DNA of 64,000 bases, taken from assembly GCA_013398295.1 (NCBI GenBank), contig VZSF01000114.1, forward strand, positions 179,522 to 243,521. The letters are read 5' to 3'. The position numbers were made by a program, and so were the translations under genes. Position 1 is the stretch's first letter, and each line of letters opens with the position of its first letter. Shown piece after piece: positions 39,801-49,699 of the stretch. This stretch comes from Chionis minor (lineage: Eukaryota > Chordata > Aves > Charadriiformes > Chionididae). A model generated the notes under the pieces. The model was not told where the DNA came from. It saw only the letters and a list, made by a program, of their open reading frames with translations, and did no database searches.

Positions 39801-42800
39801 GAAGGGTCATGCGAGAAAACAAATACTTCTAACTATTGTGTACTGAAAATGCCAAAGCATTCTAGGATAACTTCTGGGACTTCTGTCCTAATTTGACAGC
39901 CCAGTGAAAGAATTGGGTTGGTTTTGTATATTTATTTCTTACTGTCGTACTAGGCAGCTAGATTCCTTAAGTAGTGAAGGCGAATATAAATGTTGTTCTT
40001 GAGTTGTTGTTACAGCAGATGTAACCCATTTCGAGAAACCATGCCAGAGCAAAAGATGTTATTTTTTTGGTGTTGTGACATTCACTCTAGCATTTTCCTG
40101 TTGCTACACAAAGGATTCTTGCAAATAGTCCAGCAATATATGGGTGGCTCTTCTTGGCTTGTGTTAATTTGTTATGTTGCTCATAATTTGTTTGATAGTC
40201 ATAGGTACCACAGCTGTGAATAACTTCATATTTGTGCAGCATTATGTCGTTAAAATAGATGTGGTATGTTAATTTTCTGAAGGTTTTATGAAACAAAAAC
40301 CTGTGCCAAATTGGGGTCATATCAACTGACATCTAATTTCTGCCAAGAAAGATGAATTCTAGGACCTTCTGTTGCTGCATTTCAAAACACTGTGGCTGGA
40401 GCTCCTCGGTACAGCAAGTCTGGCTGATAAGGTTTTGAATATGCTGTTTACGGTTTTGCGTTCTGGTATCCTGAAGCTGGTGCACTGAAAGGGTCGGCTC
40501 TTCAGGATGTCAGGATGAAAGCCCTCTGCTAAAACTACACAAGTACCTTATATAAAAATCAGTGTTCACGTTTTTTGTTTCCAGAAGGAAAAAACATTTT
40601 CGTAGTAAGGGACAGCAGGAGTAGTTACTCAGTTTCTGTATACTTTATCTCAATATAAAGTGCAAAACTTTCCTGCTTCTTCAGCCAGGTAGAGGAGATG
40701 GTAGAAGAAATGTAACCATCTTGTTGGGAGGCCAGGTATATTTTAAGGGGTTTATCTTTTGAAAGTCTTTTGCTTACGTGCGTGATCTTTACTCACAAGA
40801 AGTCACTCCACAAAAATCAATGGAAATAGTATTAACATTTATGTTATCAGGTTGTAAATCTTCAGGGGAGGTTATAGTGAAATGGAAGATGTGTTCCTCA
40901 AACCTTGTTTATCTTAAACTTAGTGTGCAAAATTTGTAAGGGATCATACCAACTGATGCCTTTATGCAGTTTTTCAGAATGGTGCATTTGAAACCCTTTT
41001 GAGTAGCTTTAGGCTGCATCAGACTTTCATTACTGGGGTTTTGCAGTTATGAAGGCTACTACCCTGCATTGCCTTCAGTTTGTCTTTGCGAGTAACTGGT
41101 CCCTTCTGCTTTGCCCAATAATATCATAGTTCATGCAAGATTATCTTTTTCTATATTTCTTTTCTCCTACTCTTTTTTGCCTTCCAGTGCCTACAAAAGT
41201 GTTGAACTAGCTGAACTGTTAAGCCAGTGAATTGCAGCTCCTTTTTTTTTTTCCCCTTCTTTTCTTTTTTCCCGCCCACAGCAATCCCTGATTAATTCTG
41301 GCTGAGTTTACGTGTCCTTAGGTCAGAGGGATGGACAAACCATCGCAGCTTGAGGATTTTGTGCAACAGAAAACTGCAGTTCTTTAAGTTTATTCTATAG
41401 AAAGGATTATAACTTCTTTACAGAACACTCCTCAAAGATCAGTATTTCGGAGCCACAGTCCACTACATATCACCTGTAAGTTTCTAACAATCACATCCTG
41501 TTTGTCAGTCAGCTCATTTGATGTTCATTTACATGAAATGCAGCCTTTTTGCCGTTCATCTTCTGCCTCTGGTTTCAATACTTCCGTAATTTGTACTGTT
41601 ATATTGTGCTGTAGGGTTGTTAGCTCTCATGCTATAATGACTTTCTCTTCAAGTGACAAGGGCATGCATTATGGCACCAAGTCACTTAAACCCAGATTTT
41701 GTTCCTGCCAATGAGCCAGTTTGTACTGAAACACGTAGCAAAACAGTTTTCTTCAGTTAGTTCTCACTTTGTCTTGGCTTTATACCACTCAAAGACTTTT
41801 GCTGTATTTTCAGCTGTTCTGGATTCTTTCTCTTCCCCCAACCCTGAAGCGGGTACCCGTTGTTTTTACTGAAGTGTCTAAAATGTGAAAACCCAGAGCA
41901 GCACTAGAACTCTAAAACCACCTGCCTTTTCAGGTCTTGTTCCTTTCTTCATATGTATGCTTTTTTCCCCCACTTCAGTCAAATCACTAATAAGATCTTA
42001 CAGTTTTTCTTCTTTCTTTTTTCTTTTTTTCTTGCTGTCAGTCATGTCGTTTAAACAGCTTCAGAGGCTGAGAGAAACTCTTGCAGCTTATTGTTAGGTT
42101 TTCATCCCTGCCTGGTCTGTTGATGGGAACTAGCTGTGACTTGCCAATATTAATATATATAATATATTTTTAACCTATATATGTATTTATTACACATATA
42201 AAAATATATACATGCTAAAAATGTAGAGGTATGTCTGGGTATTTTATTAATTGCTGGCTGGTGACAGTGTGCTTCCAAGTGCAAAGAGTGCTCAGCTTTG
42301 GGTACTTGTTTCCTGCACTTGCTCAGGATAAGCATCAAAGAAATTGTGCCTTGGACCTGAATTTTCCTCACCTGAGAGCTCTGGTGGAAGTTGTGATGTC
42401 AGTGTGTTGACTGGGGAGCTTTGCCGTAAGCGTCATGGATTGTGACTGTAGCAAACCTTAAATTGTGTTTTAAGAGGAGAGTTTTTAAGTCACTTTTGTT
42501 TTGAACATCTTTTAAAAAACAGCATAAGTAGCTGAGAGCTTCTTTCTACAGTAAATGCTTGTAAGACTTGTCTTCTGTAGCTTCTGAACAGACAAGCAAA
42601 AGTGTGGTCATCTGAACTAAAAGATAAATGTCTGTTTCTGACAGAAAATACTGTTCCCTGTCATAGGCTCTCCTTTTATTGTTTGGCAGTAAGAACAACA
42701 GAGTAAAACTTCTAAAAATTGTTACTTCTTTTGGATTGGATCCTTAGTCTGGGCTGTGGTGAATTTAAATTTGTTAGAGGTAGGAAAGACAGAATCTCCT

Positions 42801-45800
42801 CCACAGAAAGTTGGGCTTTTTAGGGCAACTTGAGTAATATTTTTTAAAGTGCTTCATATTTCTAGGAGAGCTAAGTTCAAGCTCATCTGAAAATAAAAGA
42901 TGGAGAATAAGTTATTGATTGACTGGGGGAGGACGAATAAGATAAGCCAGTGACCTTGTCTTTATTCTAAGCAATACATTGCAAACAGAAGATGACAGAA
43001 GGAAAGGTAAATTATTAATCTGTGAGCCCAGATGAGCTTTTGTTTTTCTTTTGCAGCTGTTGTTTTTTTCCTGGTGCCCAGACTCTACCTTTCAAGAGTT
43101 TTCCATAAGCATGAGAGATGTATATCTACCTACCTTTGGAGTTATAATTTCTAAGGTTAAGTGCCAGTGTAAAAGGGCCTGGCCATTGCAAGACATTCTC
43201 AGAGGGAACAACAGAAACCAACCTCTGCATCAGAGTAGGCTGTAATGCGAGAAAAAAGACATGCCACATTTGGTTTTTTGACATTAGGCTAGGTTGCCTT
43301 TGGGCATTTTTCTCTGTATGGAGGGAAAATTTTCAGAAATCATTGCATTTTTTTTAAAGTTTGTCTTTTTCAAATTGAGGCCTTAATATATCTCTGTTAG
43401 GTACTGTGAGCTAAATTGGGGTGTCTTTTAACCACTCACATACTGAAAACCTTACAAAAAGCATTATGTACTGTCCCCATTGTTCCAATATTATTTTCAA
43501 TTTTAAATAACGATTTTCTAGTATTTTTTTAATCCTGTGGAATCCCAATGTATTGAGCACTTTACTAGTGAATGTGTTACAGAGATTTCCTGTCAGTCAC
43601 CTTTCAGTTGAAACTGTCAGGTGAGTAAGTATTTCCCCTTCTGCTGTGGGATGGAGATCTGAAGCCTGAACTCTTCTGGCCACCCAGATATATTACGGAG
43701 TTGTCGTGTTGAGCCAGAAAGTAGAAAGACAGTCTTGAATATGTGCCTGCTTCTAATTATGAGACGGCATCATGGCACAGCGGCAGCCTGTCTTCTGGGT
43801 CACTGATCTAAACATGTTTTTTGCTTCTGATCTAGTTTTGAGTGTGACTAAGAGGACCTTGACACTTTGTTGGAAAATGATGGGTGTTGAGGTCTTATGG
43901 TAGCTCAAAGGATGTCCTTTGCTGGCTACCCACGTTACAGCTTGATCAGTCTCACTCAGGCTCACTATTTACGTAGTGGGCACATACAGTGGATGGAGTT
44001 AAAAGAACTTCATAATTGCTAATTCAGCAAATGAGTTTGTGTGAGGAATGGCAGTTTAGCAGTGGACTGGTTTGAATTAAATAACTCAGGCTTAATAGAT
44101 CTAGTGAAGACAAGCCCTGTAATGAGATCTACTGAGCTCACGGAAACACAGGAACTGAGTAAGACCCCCTATTTTCCTGTACTTTGCGTGTGCATGTGTT
44201 GCTTTGGGGTTTTTCCTTCTTTCGGGTGGGGGGGAACTTACCTAGATGGTATTTGTTTTTTACAAGTTAAAACAAGCAAGTGGAAAAACATAGAACTCTC
44301 TGTGAACAACTTATTTTTAGTTCATTTGTTCAGGATTAAGTAATCCCTGAGATGAGGCATCGTGAGTCAGATTATTCATTATAAATTGTAGTAAAATGTC
44401 GTAATTTACGGGTTCCTGTACAGCAAAATTACGGAGTAGATCATTATTTTGAAGTGGGTGTGGTTTGTGGATGTGATTTCCTGTACTGTGAAATACCTGG
44501 GGTAGTGATGAAAATAAAATGGGGCTTTGAAAGAAAGAATTACCTTTTAAAGATCTTGCTGGGCATATTTTGAATAAGAAATTTAAGAATTATCTTAATG
44601 ATTGAATCTTGATGAGTCATATTTCTAGTGCAGTATATGCAAGGTCTTATAGACTCAGTGCCTAATTATAGTATTCAGTTTGTGCTGGGACATAAGTTTG
44701 ACCGACCCTGTGAAATGTTTTATGTTTTCCAGTCTCTTCTGGCTTCTTTTGTTACATTTGCCATCACATTTAAGTCGTAGTGGTAAAAATATCTTTTTAG
44801 AATAAAAAGAAAATGCCATTTAATTTTCATGTGAATTTAAGAATAGTTAATAGGCGCAGCTGCTGATCATTTCATCTAACCCCCTTCAAAGCAGAGACAG
44901 CTTCAAAGTTAGACTTGGTGGCTCAGGCCTTGTGTAGTCAGGTGCTGATTACTTCCAGGGATGGAAATTCAAAAAGTTCTCTGGAAAACCTGCTCCAGTG
45001 CTTGATCAGTGGTGTGATACTTCCCCTGCCTCCTCTTTAGATCTAACAGAAATTTGCCATGCCCCTGTGTCCTTTTGGTGTGAACAACTGAGAACAGCCT
45101 CGCTCTTCCAAATACATAAATGCCCATTAAGGAATTGTGGATAGCAATTAGGATCCCCATTTGTCTGCTCTTCTCCAGGCTAAACAGACCCACATCTCTC
45201 AGTCTGTCCTTGTGTGTCATGTGCTTTAGTCCCTTAGCCACATGTGTGGCCCTTTAAGGTTTTTTTTTTATTGATATCTATTTAAAACTATAATCAAATG
45301 CCTGTTCATAATAGCATACTTGGCAAATAGATAGACCAGACAGTCTAAGAAGTATCTCTTAATTCTTCGATTTCTGTCATTTATTTTGTGGAAAGTCTGA
45401 GAATGCTCTCTCAAAGGGTATGTACTAAAAGAGATCTATTGTATAAATCCACGCAGAATTCCGAGAATGCAAAGTAGCAGCTACTCTGTGGGAATTCATC
45501 CTCTATTATTAGTGCAGGCAAAATGAGTCAATTAAAACATTTCTGTTGAACTACCTGTTCTTTCAGATCCTTTAATTGCTCAGCTGACTACAGGAAGACT
45601 AAAATCTAGAAACTGTTTGGGCAAAGATCATATTTGAGTATGTTATACTGAATTAGTCTCATCAACCACTTGATTTTGCAAGAAGTTTTTGCTTCAGCTT
45701 TTGAAGAGGGTTTCTGTTCTGGCAAAAACATTAGTCATGGATTGCCCCAGTTGAAATTTGGTACATATTTTCCCTCTTCAAGGGTGATGCAGATGGTGAC

Positions 45801-45839
45801 AAGCCCCTGGAAATCCATGCTGGTTCAAATGAAGAGTGA
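12881..45839 (+). CDS. APOO: MICOS complex subunit MIC26 (apolipoprotein O), eight coding exons
   Basis: Coding parts are 12881-12889, 17710-17820, 20189-20308, 22983-23037, 24073-24168, 26996-27087, 33819-33926 and 45783-45839. They join in phase to 648 bases, 215 residues plus stop; human MIC26 is about 198 (recalled). MIC26 is an inner-membrane protein of the MICOS complex, which shapes crista junctions, and its partner is MIC27 (APOOL). The apolipoprotein O family fold is visible: a short N-terminal segment, then LSLYS and KYVE at the start of the soluble domain, EPYTAWCQ near residue 80, [16 protein letters not shown] entering a hydrophobic helix (about 115-129), and [10 protein letters not shown] entering a second (about 137-160) with YYPQQA. 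YDW and [10 protein letters not shown] follow. These motifs match human APOO better than APOOL. The tail is lysine-rich (KKKKSGKK). The start is fixed by a GCCGCC context and the tiny first exon. The choice of last exon is less sure. Confidence 0.93.
13451..13483. repeat. Perfect 13-bp inverted repeat, 7-base loop
   Basis: CTGGTGAGTTAGC (13451-13463) is followed after 7 bases by its exact reverse complement (13471-13483). It could form a stable hairpin in intron 1 RNA or a DNA cruciform. No known element was recognised. Confidence 0.8.
14727..14750. repeat. Perfect 10-bp inverted repeat, 4-base loop
   Basis: TTACTAAACC, the loop AAGT, then GGTTTAGTAA. It is a compact palindrome of unknown origin in intron 1. 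Confidence 0.75.
15250..15325. repeat. T/G-rich low-complexity tract
   Basis: Runs of T interrupted by GG and GTTTGTTTG, ending in a long T run. Similar low-complexity tracts occur near 10075 and 39430-39510. Confidence 0.6.
17710..17820 (+). CDS. APOO: APOO coding exon 2
   Basis: Bounded by TTTCTAG and GTAAGT; 37 codons, residues 4-40. It contains [15 protein letters not shown], matching human GPASLSLLTFKVYA, then a charged Lys/Glu-rich linker. The hydrophobic start may serve as a weak targeting segment. Confidence 0.93.
17821..20188 (+). other. APOO intron 2
   Basis: GTAAGT...TTCACAG. AT-rich. No repeat family or exon was recognised; an imperfect 7-bp inverted repeat lies near 19556-19580. 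Confidence 0.7.
20189..20308 (+). CDS. APOO: APOO coding exon 3
   Basis: Bounded by TTCACAG and GTATAA; 40 codons, residues 41-80. It reads [18 protein letters not shown] and MEPYTAWCQ, each aligning with human APOO (LSLYS, SKYVEEARSQLEE, CEPYTTWCQ). The donor is weaker than the others. Cys79 is conserved with human. Confidence 0.95.
20309..22982 (+). other. APOO intron 3
   Basis: GTATAA, then a polypyrimidine tract of long T and C runs (about 22870-22980), ending TTTTTAG. No interspersed repeat or other exon was recognised. Confidence 0.7.
22983..23037 (+). CDS. APOO: APOO coding exon 4
   Basis: A 55-base exon after a long T-rich tract and before GTAAAT; residues 81-98 plus one base. It reads [16 protein letters not shown], corresponding to human YSQTKPKMQSLVQWG, an amphipathic helix. 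It ends in phase 1. Confidence 0.9.
23038..24072 (+). other. APOO intron 4
   Basis: GTAAAT...TTTTCAG, 1035 bases, the shortest APOO intron here. Nothing recognised. Confidence 0.75.
24073..24168 (+). CDS. APOO: APOO coding exon 5 (first membrane segment)
   Basis: Bounded by TTTTCAG and GTAAGT; residues 99-130. It carries the family's most conserved stretch, [16 protein letters not shown], then a Gly-rich hydrophobic helix (GIVGLFLA) with the glycine spacing reported to support MICOS oligomerisation in this family. Phase 1 at both ends. Confidence 0.96.
24169..26995 (+). other. APOO intron 5
   Basis: GTAAGT...AAACAG. AT-rich. No repeat family or exon recognised. Confidence 0.7.
26996..27087 (+). 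CDS. APOO: APOO coding exon 6 (second membrane segment)
   Basis: Bounded by AAACAG and GTCAGT; residues 131-161. It reads [17 protein letters not shown] and YYPQQA, matching human [17 protein letters not shown] and YYPQQA. The junction residue is Ser where human has Gly (SSK against GSK). The positive KIKK between the two helices fits a membrane hairpin. Confidence 0.96.
27289..28080 (-). mobile_element. CR1 LINE fragment in APOO intron 6
   Basis: The plus strand starts with ATCATAGAATGG, the reverse of the CR1 3' terminus, followed by the GTTGGAAGGGACCTT block. The minus strand encodes ORF2 C-terminal sequence (197-codon frame 27371-27964) with [24 protein letters not shown] and [10 protein letters not shown]. 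It is 5'-truncated near 28080 and antisense to APOO. It is the same subfamily as the 36.2-kb copy, about 90 percent alike by eye over their 3' ends. Confidence 0.93.
31515..31960. mobile_element. Probable avian ERVL-type LTR fragment
   Basis: The region has an A-rich tract with AGATTTAATAAAATAAGA. Further on it has TATGGAATGTGAC and TTTGGCCAGCTTGGGTCA and a CT-rich end. These resemble the TATGGAATATCCCTTTGG and CAGTTTGGGTCA blocks I associate with avian ERVL-family LTRs. No gag, pol or env sequence is adjacent, so it is a solo or partial LTR. Limits and strand are approximate and the identification is from memory of the pattern. Confidence 0.45.
33819..33926 (+). CDS. APOO: APOO coding exon 7
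   Basis: Bounded by TTCCAAG and GTAAGA; 36 codons, residues 162-197. It reads [18 protein letters not shown], matching human RLYDWGLRGYIVIEDLWK, then a lysine-rich tail [11 protein letters not shown] with no close human counterpart. Phase 0 at both ends. Read-through into the intron would add 16 residues. Confidence 0.95.
35342..35835 (-). mobile_element. Older CR1 fragment
   Basis: It shows the GGTTGGAAGGGACCTCTGG and AGTCCAACCTCC blocks, GAGCCTTCTCTTCTCCAGGCTGAACAG reading, and CAGAACTGGACACAGTACT. The reading frame is broken throughout, indicating an old copy. It abuts a TA-rich tract (about 35310-35345) that may be the insertion site. Confidence 0.85.
36163..37755 (-). mobile_element. 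CR1 LINE, 1.6 kb, with much of the reverse transcriptase
   Basis: The plus strand starts ATCATAGAATTC and GGGTTGAAAGGGACC. The minus strand encodes the RT fingers ([22 protein letters not shown]), then a 224-codon frame (36793-37467) with [19 protein letters not shown] and the C-terminal region. The RT catalytic block, normally FADDTKL, reads SAKNTKL, so both aspartates are gone. A stop also interrupts the fingers. It is 5'-truncated near 37755 and antisense to APOO. Confidence 0.95.
42146..42212. repeat. TA-rich simple repeat
   Basis: Imperfect TA/ATATAT units with T runs in intron 7. Low complexity, probably polymorphic in length. Confidence 0.7.
44870..45258 (-). mobile_element. Old, degenerate CR1 fragment
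   Basis: On the plus strand CTTCCAGGGATGGAAATTC, CTCTTCTCCAGGCTAAACAG and TCTCAGTCTGTCCTT are CR1 3' landmarks. The minus-strand frame (44969-45241) retains [16 protein letters not shown]. Divergence is greater than in the 27.3- and 36.2-kb copies. It lies 0.5 kb before APOO exon 8. Confidence 0.8.
45783..45839 (+). CDS. APOO: APOO coding exon 8 (last 18 codons)
   Basis: The acceptor CCCTCTTCAAG opens [18 protein letters not shown] and TGA, in phase with exon 7. The acidic tail has no human match, so support is splice signals, phase and protein-like composition. A good donor (ACAG then GTAAAG) lies at 45879, 40 bases after the stop. The exon therefore probably splices to a further non-coding part at 48863; that distance is short enough to avoid nonsense-mediated decay. 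Confidence 0.7.
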   Translation, partial: GDADGDKPLEIHAGSNEE

Positions 45840-45879
45840 GCCCAGAAGTAGAACATCAGGTCACTTGGCATCAGACAGG

Positions 45880-48862
45880 TAAAGTATAAAGACTGTAAAC
45901 AGTGTGTGACTACAGCAGCAAAATAACGTGGAAAAGCCTAACATTTGCAAGTTTGACTTGTAGTTTTCTTCTTCATATTGATGAAGAAAGAGGGGAAGAG
46001 AAGTAATACATTTATTCATCCTAATATTTGTCAAGAATACATGTACTCCTTACTACAATTTAACTTCTCTAAATTCTTCATATTTAGAGCATAGCAAGTA
46101 AATATATGTGTCCTCAAGGGTTCTGAGTTAATTTAGCAAGGCCTTGGTATTGTTGTTCGCTTGATTTTTTTGATGGGGCTGTTTTTTTCCTTCTTCCCTT
46201 CCCATTTCTGCTTCCCGTACCAAAAATCTGTTTGCTTTCTTTATCACACTTGTGCAGGTACAAAGGAGGGGAAAGAAACCTATTCCCTGTTGACACGTTT
46301 TCTCTAAAGATTTGTCAGTGTCGGGGTACAGCGTTATCTTACAGCCTGTAACAGACCTTTCATGTTGATGCACCTCCCTAATGAGACATGCTTAATTGGT
46401 TGGGAATGAATGATGGAGGAAACGGAGGCAGTGTTTCCCAGTTCGCTGAGCCAGAAACTCAAGTTGAGACACCCGTTCTGTTTCTGACTTGGCCACTGGG
46501 TTGCTTTCTAAACTCAAGCAAGTCCCCTGATTGTTACAGTTTCTGGAAAAGCAAAACAAAACCACCCTCTGACCTTTTTTAAGATGGCTCAGTGTCATGG
46601 GACAAAAATTGCTCTGTGTTTGAGGCTTATTATTACTAATGATAGTGTAACTGGACATCATTGAGTACAATATGTCAGCTAATGTTTGCTCTGTCATCAG
46701 TTGATAAACGATGTCTTTTCTGAACATGTTCTCTAGTTGCTTGTCTCTGCCCTATATTATTTTCACCTGTTAAAGACTTATTTTTCATCAGAAAGTGATC
46801 CTAGCATTGTAGGGACCCATCATTATTTTTGTATGCAGTGTTCCACTTACCAGTAAAAATTCTTTTTTTTTTTCTGTCTGCCAACTATGTAAATAGACTC
46901 CAGATTTAGAAAACTGTACCAATTTTTTCTTCCATGCATCATCACCAGTCACCAAATGTTTGCAGATGTGATGGAATGCACACATCTGCTGAGCAACAGC
47001 ATTCCACTATTACACAACCAGCTTTAAAAGCAAAACTAGTTTCTAATGTTGTGTTTCCCTTAATGTATTTTTAATTGTTATAGCTAATTCTCACAAGGGG
47101 AAAAAAGGTGTGTTGACTGGCTGATTTACTGAGTACATTAGTTTTTCTTTCACACATATGAATATAAAGTCTTTAGGAATACATGTTTTCCAAGTATTTT
47201 ATAAAATAGCTATGTAAAATAAAAAATTTTGGGGAAAAAAAAAAAAAGGAAGAACAGTTTTGTTTTGAGTAAAGATACCCAGGAGACCAAGAGGAAGAAA
47301 AGCTTCTGTAAAATTCACTGAAATATCGTGCGCATTGTGAACTAGGACAGAGCTACTAAATGATATAAAGCCAAGAAAATTGAACTTTTGCTTATATATG
47401 TGGGACACTGTACAAATATCCAGGTTCATTACAAACAGAAACCTGTAAATAGTTTTTATATTCTTTTAGCATTTCTTACTATGTGCATTTAATGGTCTTT
47501 ATTCACTTTTTGAAGTATTAGTGCTTTTTGCTGAAGGTACATTTTCTTTTTAAGGGGAGGGTGGGTGTAAGGAAGTGAACAAAAGCTGTCAGGAAGACTT
47601 ATACTAAAGTTAGTATCCAGACCCTTTTGTCTTCAGGTTTTTAATCATAAATATACTCAAGATATATAAGTAAGTTTGGAGGAAAAGCTCACTAACAGCT
47701 GCTGCCTCAGATGTTCTACTGTCTTTCTTTTGAAAGACTGAAGATAATTGCTTGGGTGCTCAAAGTACCTGGGCGCTGCTGGTTTTGAAATCTGCTTGCT
47801 TTGCCACATGTTGTTTCTGGAGGAGATACACAAATGGAACTACTAGATTTTTGACCTAGAGCAACCAGATGGTGAAAGTTCAATTCAGTATCAATTTTCA
47901 GCTGTTCTGCGGGGGTGGTGATTTGTTACTTCTGCTTGAAATCAAATCCAGTTATTTAACTCCATAGTCCAGATGTTTTGTTGGATTTGGGTGATCCCAA
48001 AGGCTGGAGAATGCTGTTGTGATCTTCGAAAATACATGTTTATTCTGAATGAGATCAGTCCTGAAAGTCTCACTGCATTTTCAGCTGTTGGCAATATTCC
48101 TAGTTGAATCTGCTTACTAAAATAAATACAATCTCATTTTCCTCATGAAGATTTGGCACAGCATGAGTCTCTGAATTGTGAGTGGTCAGCCAAGGACAAA
48201 ATCACTTTGGGTTACAGACTGTAACATATTTCTCCATTCCAAAAAACAGCAGCATCGCACCTCCTTTATTATAGTATGTTTGTCATCAATAATTATATGC
48301 AAACTACAGCTCAAACCACATCCCATTGTGGGAGAAGCAAGCTTTAATTTTATCCAGCTGTTGTACTGAAGAATTGCATGGAAGTGACATGGCTTTTTGT
48401 TTTTCTGTGAAGACAGCGTATCTCATTTTCACTGCTTTCAGGTTGTATACATATGTAGTTCCACTTCGTCAAGTTAAATTACCCTATCTTTACACCACAG
48501 TAGGTGAGATTAGGAAAAAATGCAAGTGATGGGAATTAAAAAGTATTCTCTTTGAGAAAATTTATTATGCAAGATTCCTGTTGGTGTTTTGTTGTTCTTT
48601 GTCTTTTATATTTCCATACATTCAACTATAGGAATTGAGTTCTCTAGAGCAGACATTAGCATTATGCTCTAATGTTAGTAGTATGAAGAGTTTAAATCTC
48701 TTTATTAGAAGTAAATTGGGATTGCGAATTTTCTTTGTGGCAAGTTGATCAAAATCTATTTGAGAAACAAAGTTTTTAATTGCACTTAATTGTCGGTGAT
48801 ACTTAATTCTGCTTTCTCCCTCCCTCGCTCCCTTATCCTCTGTCCCCTTTCTTTGGTTATAG
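45880..48862 (+). other. APOO intron 8 (inferred)
   Basis: GTAAAG...GGTTATAG, with a CT-rich tract before the acceptor. No repeat family or exon recognised inside. Confidence 0.55.
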
Positions 48863-48922
48863 GTGAACAAAAAATCTAGATATGAGCAACAACTTCCCAA
48901 GAAAATGACGCAAACCATCTGA
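48863..48922 (+). CDS. APOO: Alternative APOO last coding segment (exon 8 skipped)
   Basis: It is in phase 0 with exon 7 and would give a 216-residue protein with a basic tail in place of the acidic exon-8 tail. Evidence is the splice acceptor and open frame only. Confidence 0.4.
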   Translation: MNKKSRYEQQLPKKMTQTI

Positions 48923-49154
48923 ATCCATTTTGATTTTGAATGTGGCTGATAAGCCTTCTGCCTCAGGAAAGACTGACGGCGTGCTGCTTGGGCTTCTGGG
49001 ATGGAATCTGTGAAAGGACACTACTTATTCTGGGTCAGTCTTGAGCCCTTGTCCTCAGTTCTGCAGTGGGACTCAAGTCTGCCCATGCAGGATCAGCACT
49101 GCAAGCAGCAAGTCTCAAAATTCCTCAGTCTCTTGATATTATTTATATATATAA

Positions 49155-49160
49155 AATAAA
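49155..49160 (+). promoter_or_regulatory. APOO poly(A) signal AATAAA
   Basis: AATAAA within an A/T-rich run, followed about 25-50 bases later by a T-rich stretch (TTTTTTCCCCC). It is the probable main 3' end. A second AATAAA at 49674-49679 could give a longer UTR. Confidence 0.65.
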
Positions 49161-49673
49161 ATTCCAATTAGAGAAAATGGTCCTGGTTTTTTCCCCCTCC
49201 TCTTTTTTTCTTTAAACTCATGTATGTGACATTTGCACAGTCTGTGAAAGGTTCTGGAGATGCTGTTGACAATGCCTGTATTTTTTAACAGTGAGGAAAA
49301 GCTTAAAGTAGCATGATGTTTTGGCTAACGTTTGCTAATAGAATTAGGAATGAGAACAATTACAGTGACTCTTGTGTTTTGTCTGGGTCTCCCCCTCCTT
49401 TCTATGCAAATCTTCTGCCTCATCAGTGCCAGCGGGAGGTATATAATGAAGCATCTGTGAGTTCCTGTCTAGTAGATGGATGGGAATGGAGCTGTTAATG
49501 TTTGTTCTTGTTTTTGCTTGAATGCACAGCTCAATGGGAACCAGAACGTTAGGGTGGTGGGAACCAGCTATAGAATAACTTGGCTGTTTCCTTATTCCCG
49601 GCCAGGGCAGGCGAGGCAAAAGTGAAGCGAAGGGAAATACAAAAGGATTTCCAACATTTTGAAATCTTTGCAC

Positions 49674-49679
49674 AATAAA
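49674..49679 (+). promoter_or_regulatory. Second candidate poly(A) signal
   Basis: CACAATAAAACC followed by TTGTTGCC and T-rich sequence. It is a plausible distal site for APOO. Confidence 0.4.
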
Positions 49680-49699
49680 ACCCTTTCATCATTTGTTGC

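Larger units (their letters stand above)
33927..45782 (+). other. APOO intron 7
   Basis: GTAAGA...CTTCAAG, 11.9 kb, the longest intron. It holds antisense CR1 pieces at 35.3, 36.2-37.8 and 44.9 kb and an AT-rich microsatellite at 42146-42212. Between 37.8 and 44.8 kb nothing was recognised on either strand. Confidence 0.7.
48863..49180 (+). other. APOO: Probable APOO terminal exon: 3' UTR or alternative C-terminus
   Basis: A strong acceptor (CT-rich tract, then GGTTATAG) is followed about 290 bases later by an AATAAA signal and a T-rich downstream element, a typical terminal exon. If exon 7 joins it directly, the frame stays open for 19 codons to a TGA at 48920-48922 and encodes a basic, Gln-rich tail (NKKSRYEQQLPKK). 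If exon 8 is included, it is entirely 3' UTR. Transcripts would decide which form predominates. Confidence 0.6.
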
